A DNA stretch of 15,807 bases from Flavobacteriales bacterium UBA4585 (lineage in GTDB: Bacteria > Bacteroidota > Bacteroidia > Flavobacteriales > Schleiferiaceae), in assembly GCA_949487015.1 (NCBI GenBank), contig CATAQZ010000040.1, forward strand, positions 1 through 15,807, in the 5' to 3' direction. Position 1 is the stretch's first letter; the number at the start of each line of letters is the position of its first letter. Both the position numbers and the translations under genes were made by a program. Shown piece by piece: positions 1 through 6,366 of the stretch. The notes beneath the pieces are model-generated. The model ran no database searches and was not told the origin of the DNA. It worked only from the letters and a program-made list of their open reading frames with translations.

Positions 1-1
1 C

Positions 2-2194
2 TTGAACGAAAAGGATAAATCCGAAGTGCTGTTAAATTACCGATTAGCCTACCGCAGCGAAAGTAACGTAAACTGGTGTCCGGCATTGGGGACCGTACTT
101 GCAAATGATGAGGTAAAAGACGGTGTAAGTGAAAGAGGTGGCCATCCCGTTATTCAGAAAAAAATGATGCAGTGGTCCATGCGCATTACCGCATTCGCGG
201 ACCGCTTGTTGGAAGGTCTAGACCAAATAGACTGGAGCAACGCATTGAAAGAGACGCAGCGCAATTGGATTGGTAAGTCTGTTGGAGCAGCTCTGTTTTT
301 TGACATTCAAGACCACCCTGGACAGATTGAGGTTTTTTCGACCCGTCCCGACACGCTTTTTGGCGCCACTTTTTTAACACTTGCACCTGAGCACGAATTA
401 GTCGACGCTATTACTACGGCCGAGCGCAGCGAGGCCGTAGCAGCCTATAAAGAAAAAGCCGCATCTCGCAGCGAGCGCGATCGAATGGCAGATACAAAAA
501 CCATCAGCGGTTGCTTTACCGGGGCCTATGCACTTCATCCAATCACAAAAGCACAAGTGCCTATTTGGATTGGCGACTATGTATTAGCTAGCTATGGTAC
601 AGGCGCTGTAATGGCAGTGCCAGCCCACGACAGCAGAGACTACGCCTTCGCTAAGCACTTCGATCTTCCTATCGTGGAAGTAGTTGAAGGAGGAGATATT
701 ACAAAGGAGAGCTACGATGCGAAATCGGGTAAAATGGTGAATTCAGGATTCCTCGACGGCATGGATTGCATGAACGCGAAGGGAAAAATGATTGAGCATT
801 TAGAAGAAATTGGCTACGGAAAAGGCGCGACTCAGTTTAAGCTGCGTGATGCCATCTTTGGTCGCCAACGGTATTGGGGCGAGCCCATTCCTGTATTTTA
901 CGAAAATGGGATTCCAAAAACGCTACCGCTCGAAGATCTTCCATTGACATTGCCCGCAGTAGATGCTTACCTACCTACTGAAGATGGGGAACCGCCATTG
1001 GCCCGAGCAAAAAACTGGACGTATAATGGATGTCCACTGGAAACTACGACCATGCCTGGTTGGGCAGGATCTTCATGGTACTTCCTACGTTATATGGACG
1101 CTCATAATGAGACCGAATTTGCCGGCGAGTCAACTGTAGCATACTGGAATCAAGTTGATCTTTATGTGGGCGGCTCTGAACATGCCACCGGCCACCTACT
1201 GTACTCAAGGTTTTGGACAAAAGCGCTGTATGATTTAGGCTATATTACTTTTGATGAGCCGTTTAAAAAACTCATCAATCAGGGGATGATTCAGGGCATA
1301 AGTGCCTTTGTGCATCGCATCAATGGCACAAATACGTTCGTAAGCGCAGGCTTGAAAGACCAGTACGAAACACATCCACTGCATGCGGATGTCAGTTTCC
1401 TGCAAGGCGATGAGTTGGATGTAGAAGCGTTTAAAAATTGGCGCGAAGAGTACAAGAGTGCCGAATTCATTTTAGAAGAAGGTAAATACATCTGCAGCAG
1501 GGAAGTGGAAAAGATGTCTAAATCGAAATTCAATGTTACGAATCCAGATGACATCGTCATAAAGTATGGCGCCGATGTACTCCGCATGTATGAAATGTTC
1601 TTAGGACCCATTGAACAGAGTAAACCGTGGAATACTCAAGGATTAAGCGGTGTCGCGGGATTCCAACGTAAATTCTGGAAGCTCTTTCATAGGGACGGCA
1701 CCTTTGCGGTAAGCGATGCCTCTGCAGGTAAAAACGCGCTTAAAGCAGCACATACCTGTATTAAAAAGGTAGGCGAGGATATTGAAAACTTCAGTTTCAA
1801 CACTTCCGTCAGTGCCTTCATGATCGCTACGAATGAATTAACGGAGTTAAAGGCAAATAATCGAGAAGTGCTTGAACCTTTAGTTCGTCTCATCGCGCCA
1901 TTTGCGCCACATTTAGCGGAAGAGCTTTGGGAAAAACTAGGCGGTACAGGTTCTGTGACCCATACGACTTATCCTCAGCACAACGAGAGCTATTTAATCG
2001 AAAGCAGCAAGAATTACCCGGTTTCTTTCAATGGAAAAGTACGCTTCCAATTAGAATTACCGCTGGACATGGATAAAGATGCCATTGAAAAAGTAGTTCT
2101 GGAAGATCCACGTACTTTAGAACAGATCGGCGAGAAGCAGGTACGCAAAATGATTGTCGTGCCTGGACGAATTATTAATATCGTTATTGGGTAA
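2..2194 (+). CDS. leuS: Leucyl-tRNA synthetase, C-terminal part (5' end outside window)
   Basis: Cytoplasmic class I synthetase that charges tRNA-Leu with leucine and edits mischarged amino acids. The reading frame is open to the left edge, so about 730 residues are visible and the N-terminus with the HIGH motif lies outside. The TTG at position 2 is not the true start. Visible parts in order: the zinc/catalytic region (NWCPALGTVLANDEV), the editing domain with TRPDTLFGAT (visible residues about 114-123) and GTGAVMAVPAHDSRDYAFA with its editing aspartate, the catalytic-core return with GGSEHATGHLLYSRFW, an insertion before the active-site loop (MIQGISAFVHRINGTNTFVS...) that I recall from Bacteroidota LeuRS, KMSKS at 1511-1525, and the anticodon-binding and C-terminal domains. 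It converges on the M23 peptidase gene and overlaps it by 11 bp. Nothing visible suggests inactivation. Confidence 0.97.
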   Translation: MNEKDKSEVLLNYRLAYRSESNVNWCPALGTVLANDEVKDGVSERGGHPVIQKKMMQWSMRITAFADRLLEGLDQIDWSNALKETQRNWIGKSVGAALFFDIQDHPGQIEVFSTRPDTLFGATFLTLAPEHELVDAITTAERSEAVAAYKEKAASRSERDRMADTKTISGCFTGAYALHPITKAQVPIWIGDYVLASYGTGAVMAVPAHDSRDYAFAKHFDLPIVEVVEGGDITKESYDAKSGKMVNSGFLDGMDCMNAKGKMIEHLEEIGYGKGATQFKLRDAIFGRQRYWGEPIPVFYENGIPKTLPLEDLPLTLPAVDAYLPTEDGEPPLARAKNWTYNGCPLETTTMPGWAGSSWYFLRYMDAHNETEFAGESTVAYWNQVDLYVGGSEHATGHLLYSRFWTKALYDLGYITFDEPFKKLINQGMIQGISAFVHRINGTNTFVSAGLKDQYETHPLHADVSFLQGDELDVEAFKNWREEYKSAEFILEEGKYICSREVEKMSKSKFNVTNPDDIVIKYGADVLRMYEMFLGPIEQSKPWNTQGLSGVAGFQRKFWKLFHRDGTFAVSDASAGKNALKAAHTCIKKVGEDIENFSFNTSVSAFMIATNELTELKANNREVLEPLVRLIAPFAPHLAEELWEKLGGTGSVTHTTYPQHNESYLIESSKNYPVSFNGKVRFQLELPLDMDKDAIEKVVLEDPRTLEQIGEKQVRKMIVVPGRIINIVIG

Positions 2195-3428
2195 GGGAAT
2201 CCAATTCTTCTTTTAAGCGAGTCATGTAGGATTGATACGCATCCATCCGATCGGCCGTAAGTGGCTTAGCATCCGGTAATTTTTGCTTGTAAGGATCCAC
2301 CTGCTTTCCGTTAACCCAGAATCGGTAGCACACGTGCGGACCAGTAGCTAAACCTGTGGAGCCTACATATCCAATAACATCGCCTTGTTTCACTTTTACC
2401 CCGTTTTTAATGCCCGGCTTAATTTTGCTCATGTGCAGGTACTGAGTAGTGTAGGTGCTGTTGTGGCGAACCTTGACGTAATTTCCGTTAGCAGATGTAT
2501 ACTGGGCGGCAATAATAACTCCGTCCGCCGTAGTCATTATAGGGGTCCCTGTTGGCGCGGCGTAATCTGTTCCTAAATGTGCCTTCCAACGTTTTTGTAC
2601 AGGATGAAAACGGCGACCAGAATACCTCGAAGAAATACGGGTGAAATTCAAAGGCGCGCGCAGAAAGGTCTTTCGCAAACTACGTCCTTCTTCATCATAG
2701 TAATCATGAAATCCCAATTCGTTTTCATAAGGAAAAGAATAAAAATCATTTCCCATGTGCGTCAGATTTGCTGCGACTACACGCTTGAGTCCTACGTAAA
2801 CTGTATCATCTACATACTCCTCTTCGTAAATAACACTAAATGCATCTCCTTTTTGTAGTCGGAAGAAATCAATAGTCCATGCATAGACCTCCACTAGCGA
2901 CATGGCTAGTGCTTGAGTTCCGCCCGAACGACCTACACTGAGATATAGTGCATCGTCGATGGTTCCGGAAATGGCTCTTCGGCGAACCTCGCGTTCTTTT
3001 TCTACTTTTTTCGCATAAATAGAATCTTGCAGCCCGATGATCCAATATTCATATTTACTTTCTGGATAAATGAAATAGGAAGGAAAAAGCGAACTATCTC
3101 CCGTGGCGAATTGGACTTCAATGCCCGCCCGAATGCGACGCACATTAAACTGATCCTCTACTGCCGCTGCAATTTTATAGATCTGAGCCGTACCAATACC
3201 GCGTTTGCCCAAAAGTGCGCCAAAACTCTCGCCTGATGCAATGCTATGTTTTTCGAAACGCAAAGTATCTGCAGGCAAAGTCAATACAACTCTTGGCTGA
3301 ACGATCTCTGCCACCTCTTCCTGTTCTTCAAGGACTGTTACCCGTTCATTCTTTGAGGACAATACCCAAATTATGAGCAACACAAATAGAGCCGCTAAGG
3401 CAATCCAGGCATTCTTTTTTAAACTCAT
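2184..3428 (-). CDS. Membrane-anchored M23 family peptidase with LysM/OapA-like domain
   Basis: Probable cell-wall (peptidoglycan) endopeptidase or regulator of one, facing the periplasm. The 414-residue product has a basic N-terminus, one membrane segment (about residues 8-25), an OapA/LysM-like region (about 58-110: GESFGALLGKRGIG...IRAGIEVQF), a middle region, and a C-terminal M23 (LytM/lysostaphin) domain (about 280-385). The M23 residues visible are H284 and D288 in HLGTDYA, H332 in YLHMS and H365 in GPHVCYRFW. The usual HxH motif is HVC, so the second His, normally a zinc ligand, is Cys367. I recall this GPHVCYRFW variant from other Bacteroidota M23 proteins, so it may be a subfamily trait rather than decay. 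The start ATG overlaps the stop of the tryptophan dioxygenase gene (ATGA), which implies co-transcription and coupled translation. The 3' end overlaps leuS. Confidence 0.9.
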   Translation of the reverse strand: MSLKKNAWIALAALFVLLIIWVLSSKNERVTVLEEQEEVAEIVQPRVVLTLPADTLRFEKHSIASGESFGALLGKRGIGTAQIYKIAAAVEDQFNVRRIRAGIEVQFATGDSSLFPSYFIYPESKYEYWIIGLQDSIYAKKVEKEREVRRRAISGTIDDALYLSVGRSGGTQALAMSLVEVYAWTIDFFRLQKGDAFSVIYEEEYVDDTVYVGLKRVVAANLTHMGNDFYSFPYENELGFHDYYDEEGRSLRKTFLRAPLNFTRISSRYSGRRFHPVQKRWKAHLGTDYAAPTGTPIMTTADGVIIAAQYTSANGNYVKVRHNSTYTTQYLHMSKIKPGIKNGVKVKQGDVIGYVGSTGLATGPHVCYRFWVNGKQVDPYKQKLPDAKPLTADRMDAYQSYMTRLKEELDSLTQ

Positions 3429-4399
3429 TTAACCCCTTCTATTTCTCGCAGTACGTCCTCTACCCAACTCTTACCCCATTCGGCTTGCTGGGTCTCCGTC
3501 CATAATTCTGGATAAAAAATGCGGCGCTGGAATCTCGGAGGCAAGTACTTCTGCCAATTCGTACCGCCTGTAGCGGCAATATCAGTTGGCTTCTTCGATA
3601 AATAACGTACCGCCGTTTTATAATGCTGCAAGGGCCAATTCACATTGACATTCAAATCCAACAATCGCAATGCATTCTCGAGACTTACCAATTCTTCATC
3701 GCTAAGCCCATTGCGTTTTAATTCGCAAAAGCGCTCCCAAATATTACAGTGTTCATAGGATTCAGCCGCGAACAAAAAATCATCCCAGTACTTCTCGATG
3801 AATTGTACAGCCGTATAGGCCGGCTGACCCGTTGATTCTATTTTCGCACCATCGCGCCAATAAATAGCTTCCATCTGTTCTTCAATTGAGGAACGAAGTA
3901 ACTCTTCACGCTTTGATTCTGCAACGATATTAATCACCGGGGCGCAGCCCAATTCAATCATACGATATTGCGCACTTTGAAAACCGGACGCAGGAGCCAG
4001 TGCATCTCTAAAAGCCAAAAACTCGGACTTCTTCATGCCTTTTTCCATCACTCCGAAACTACTACGAAGCGCTCCGAAATAACGATTTAAACGATCTATA
4101 CGCTCTTTAAAATCGGACACTTCTAAGGCTTCAGCAGAAGCGATTGCATCTATTTCAATACGAGCAAGTTTGAAATACAACTCTGTAATCTGGTGATAAA
4201 TTATGAAGATAGGTTCGTCCTGTACATCTGTAACAGGGCGTTGTAGACTAAGAAGCGTCTCTAATTGAATGTAATCCCAGTAATTTTTAAACTGTGCACG
4301 CTGCCAACCGTCAACGTAGGTCTCAAAATCCTGGCCGGTACTTTCGATCTTACCGCGCAGGGCAGTAAGCTTTTCCATCAATTCAGGGGTCCACTCCAT
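3425..4399 (-). CDS. kynA: Tryptophan 2,3-dioxygenase
   Basis: Haem enzyme that oxidises L-tryptophan with O2 to N-formylkynurenine, the first step of the kynurenine route to NAD or of tryptophan breakdown; cytoplasmic. The 324-residue product shows the family blocks in order: YWDYIQLETLLSLQ (40-53), DEPIFIIYHQITELYFKL (61-78) with the substrate-pocket His69, FRDALAPASGFQSAQYRMIE (130-149) with Arg131, and a C-terminal block with QHYKTAVRYL (H259, likely the proximal haem ligand) and TGGTNWQKYLPP (277-288). All expected residues are present and the length is normal for bacterial members. It is the first gene of a two-gene unit; its TGA overlaps the ATG of the M23 gene. A good promoter lies 20 bp upstream. 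No other kynurenine-pathway gene is in the window, so the downstream fate of the product is unknown. Confidence 0.93.
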   Translation of the reverse strand: MEWTPELMEKLTALRGKIESTGQDFETYVDGWQRAQFKNYWDYIQLETLLSLQRPVTDVQDEPIFIIYHQITELYFKLARIEIDAIASAEALEVSDFKERIDRLNRYFGALRSSFGVMEKGMKKSEFLAFRDALAPASGFQSAQYRMIELGCAPVINIVAESKREELLRSSIEEQMEAIYWRDGAKIESTGQPAYTAVQFIEKYWDDFLFAAESYEHCNIWERFCELKRNGLSDEELVSLENALRLLDLNVNVNWPLQHYKTAVRYLSKKPTDIAATGGTNWQKYLPPRFQRRIFYPELWTETQQAEWGKSWVEDVLREIEGVK

Positions 4400-4418
4400 G
4401 GTTCTTCAAGGTTTACCT

Positions 4419-4450
4419 CAAATTTAACTACCTCACAATGCGGTTCCCAA
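4419..4450 (-). promoter_or_regulatory. Bacteroidota-type promoter for kynA-M23 unit
   Basis: On the minus strand, TAAATTTG (4419-4426) matches the Bacteroidota -7 consensus TAnnTTTG exactly, and TTG (4448-4450) lies 21 nt upstream, within the usual spacing for the -33 element. Transcription would start near 4413, leaving a leader of roughly 13 nt before the ATG at 4399. The call rests on motif match only. Confidence 0.55.
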
Positions 4451-4468
4451 TTTTAATAGAAAGGTTTT

Positions 4469-4484
4469 ACACGATTTATCGTGT
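4469..4484 (-). repeat. Perfect inverted repeat over the histidine kinase stop codon
   Basis: ACACGAT-TT-ATCGTGT is a perfect palindrome with 7-bp arms. The kinase stop codon (4476-4478) lies in its centre. In RNA it would form a short hairpin at the very end of the kinase reading frame, but no U-run follows on the minus strand, so it is not a standard terminator. It could be an mRNA-end stabiliser, a protein-binding site, or chance. Confidence 0.4.
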
Positions 4485-5474
4485 CACTTTAGCGAGAGAA
4501 AAAGAGAACACCGACCCCACTCGTTCTTTAGAGTTCACAGTGATTTCCTCACCGTGGGCTTCGACAATATGCTTAACTATGGAAAGTCCTAGACCGGATC
4601 CACCCTCATTCCTAGTTCTAGCCTTATCGACGCGGTAAAAACGCTCAAATACGCGTGCTAAATCACCTTCAGGTATACCGAACCCATGGTCGCGTACATC
4701 GATATATACACTGTCGTTTTTCTCCCGAATAACCACAAGAACTGAAGACCCTACTGGACTATATTTGATCGCATTAACAATCAAATTGTCTAAAACCTGT
4801 TCCATACGGGCAGAATCACAAACGACCTGAACATCCTTGTTCACTTCCCAAACCACTTCCACTTCTGCTTTATGTTCGGCAATGAATGACTCTAATGCGT
4901 CCATGGAATCGTCAATCAAATTCAGCAGTACCACAGGGCGTAGTTGAATTTCATACAGACCACTTTCAATCTTTGAAATGGCCTCTAAATCCTTGACCAA
5001 TTCTGTCATGCGATCCACTGATTTAGCAGTACGTTTTAAAAACTTCTTTGCCACTTTAGAGTCATCCATGGCTCCGTCGAGCAAGGTATGGATATAACCT
5101 TGTATACTAAATATTGGAGTTTTAAGTTCGTGACTAATATTGCCGACATACTCTCTTCTAAACTGCTCACGGCTTCGGTATTCCTCAAGAAATTCCGATT
5201 GTTTTTTCGACCAAAGCGCAATCTCCGCTTCCATTCCTTCTATGGATTCAGGAATCTCTTTAAACAATGCCGAATCGTGTTCTTTCATGATCGCAACGGT
5301 TTTTTCTAATGCGTAGCGACGCACGAGGGCTTCAAAAGCAAACAAAAAGACCGTGGCAATGAATGAAATTATAACAACACCCTGTAATCCTAATGTATCC
5401 CGAAAAAAGATACAGACGAATAGAACGAGAAAGGAGGAGATAAGAGAGGTTAGATTGTTCCGCAATACTTTCAT
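4476..5474 (-). CDS. PhoR-like sensor histidine kinase
   Basis: Inner-membrane histidine kinase, partner of the response regulator encoded just upstream (9-bp gap). The 332-residue product has two membrane segments (about 11-25 and 32-50) joined by only a few residues, then a cytoplasmic coiled linker (about 55-105), a HisKA domain with the phospho-accepting His115 in ISHELKTP, and a HATPase domain: N box DNLIVNAIKYSP (229-240), G1 DHGFGIP (262-268), F-box region ARVFERFY (273-280) and G2 GGSGLGL (291-297). All catalytic boxes are intact. There is practically no periplasmic domain and no PAS or HAMP domain that I can recognise, so the signal is probably sensed through the membrane or a partner protein, as in PhoR-type kinases controlled by a transporter complex. 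No pst or phoU gene is visible here. The phosphate assignment is inference. Confidence 0.93.
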   Translation of the reverse strand: MKVLRNNLTSLISSFLVLFVCIFFRDTLGLQGVVIISFIATVFLFAFEALVRRYALEKTVAIMKEHDSALFKEIPESIEGMEAEIALWSKKQSEFLEEYRSREQFRREYVGNISHELKTPIFSIQGYIHTLLDGAMDDSKVAKKFLKRTAKSVDRMTELVKDLEAISKIESGLYEIQLRPVVLLNLIDDSMDALESFIAEHKAEVEVVWEVNKDVQVVCDSARMEQVLDNLIVNAIKYSPVGSSVLVVIREKNDSVYIDVRDHGFGIPEGDLARVFERFYRVDKARTRNEGGSGLGLSIVKHIVEAHGEEITVNSKERVGSVFSFSLAKVTR

Positions 5475-5483
5475 GCGGTTAAT

Positions 5484-6179
5484 CTACGAATTTGAATCCT
5501 CAAATTTGTAGCCGACGCCCTTTATCGTTTTGATGCGATCTTCGCCGATCTTCTCACGTAATTTTCGAACATGAACGTCAATAGTCCTTCCACCAACGAT
5601 TACAGCCGTACCCCAAATACGATCCATGATTTCCTCTCGAGTAAATACTTTACCTGATTTGGATGTTAAGAGGCTGAGCAACTCAAACTCCTTACGTGGG
5701 AGCTCCACTACTTTCCCTTTGATTTCTATGTGATATTGCTCCTTATCGATGACCATATCGCCGAAAGTAGTACGCTCTTCAGAGGAAGTAGACTCAGAAG
5801 GTCTTCGACGCAACAGGGCTTTTAACCTTGATATTAGGACTTTAGGCTTCACCGGTTTGGCGATGTAATCGTCTGCGCCAACTTCGAAACCTGCTACTTG
5901 GCTATAATCTTCATTACGTGCCGTTAAAAATGCTATGATGGTGTGTTCTAGACCAGGTAGTTTGCGAATCTGCTCACATGCCTCAATACCATCCATTTCC
6001 GGCATCATTACGTCTAAAAGAATGAGATCAGGATGGTATTTCTTTGCCTTTTCAACCCCGTCGCGTCCGCTTGAAGCCGTTTTGACTTTGTATCCTTCGG
6101 CTTTTAAGTTATAACTGATGATGTCCAGAATATCGGGTTCATCATCAACAAGCAGTATAGTAATGTCTTTCGTTTTCAT
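5484..6179 (-). CDS. OmpR/PhoB-family response regulator
   Basis: Cytoplasmic DNA-binding response regulator of 231 residues. The receiver domain (about 6-125) has the acidic pair D12/D13, the phosphorylated Asp56 in LLDVMMPEMDG, Thr86 in FLTARN and Lys108 in IAKPVKP. The winged-helix domain (about 138-227) ends with the recognition region GGRTIDVHVRKLREKIG and the wing KGVGYKF. All key residues are present. The linker is short and Ser/Thr/Glu-rich. The kinase gene follows 9 bp after the stop, so the two form an operon. The gene is divergent from the lipoprotein-receptor genes with 187 bp between them, a common layout for a regulator and its target. Regulators of this type bind direct repeats at about 11-bp spacing, and such repeats are visible in that intergenic region. 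PhoB/PhoP is the closest type; the cognate signal is not proven. Confidence 0.94.
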   Translation of the reverse strand: MKTKDITILLVDDEPDILDIISYNLKAEGYKVKTASSGRDGVEKAKKYHPDLILLDVMMPEMDGIEACEQIRKLPGLEHTIIAFLTARNEDYSQVAGFEVGADDYIAKPVKPKVLISRLKALLRRRPSESTSSEERTTFGDMVIDKEQYHIEIKGKVVELPRKEFELLSLLTSKSGKVFTREEIMDRIWGTAVIVGGRTIDVHVRKLREKIGEDRIKTIKGVGYKFEDSNS

Positions 6180-6269
6180 GGCTGTGTATCAGAGATAATT
6201 ACCTTAGCGTTGCGTAAATATAAGTCTTATTGAATACGCTTTTTGTTGGAAGACGCAATTAACACAAGG

Positions 6270-6322
6270 TTAATACGCGCATTTTAATTCCTTGACCTCG
6301 GGTTAATTTTAACTTTACATAA
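6270..6322 (+). promoter_or_regulatory. Candidate regulator site: TTnAY-like units at 11-bp spacing
   Basis: Starting at 6292, 6303 and 6314, nine-base units read TTGACCTCG, TTAATTTTA and TTTACATAA, all beginning TT-n-A-(C/T) and exactly 11 bp apart. A further TTAAT begins at 6270 (33 bp before the copy at 6303), although the intervening unit at 6281 matches poorly. GGTTAAT occurs twice, at 6268 and 6301. Direct repeats on the same helix face at 11-bp spacing are typical of PhoB/OmpR-type operators. The array ends 6 bp before a plausible -7 box, which would suit an activated promoter. The region is AT-rich, so chance contributes. Confidence 0.35.
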
Positions 6323-6328
6323 GTGTGT

Positions 6329-6336
6329 TTCATTTG
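6329..6336 (+). promoter_or_regulatory. Probable -7 element of the lipoprotein promoter
   Basis: TTCATTTG matches the Bacteroidota -7 consensus TAnnTTTG at all but one fixed position. It would place the transcription start near 6342 and a leader of about 25 nt before the ATG at 6367. No good -33 TTG lies at the usual distance; the 11-bp repeat array occupies that place, which would fit a promoter that depends on an activator. Confidence 0.4.
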
Positions 6337-6366
6337 CTCTGTCACTAATACTAAAGACAGATTAAA

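Noticed and set aside
1291..1611. 106-codon minus-strand frame inside leuS
   Set aside because: Overlaps the KMSKS region of LeuRS; Ser/Leu-rich translation typical of an antisense shadow.
2577..2858. 93-codon plus-strand frame inside the M23 gene
   Set aside because: The M23 frame has clear domain evidence over the same bases; the product here matches nothing and is low in complexity.
6215..6222. TATATTTA on the minus strand as -7 box for the response regulator gene
   Set aside because: Only a partial match in AT-rich DNA and no TTG at the right distance; not strong enough to list.
6339..6360. CTGTC-N12-GACAG inverted repeat just before the lipoprotein ATG
   Set aside because: CTGTC recalls half of the E. 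coli Pho box, but the arms are only 5 bp, inverted rather than direct, and fall in the likely transcribed leader; too weak to call.
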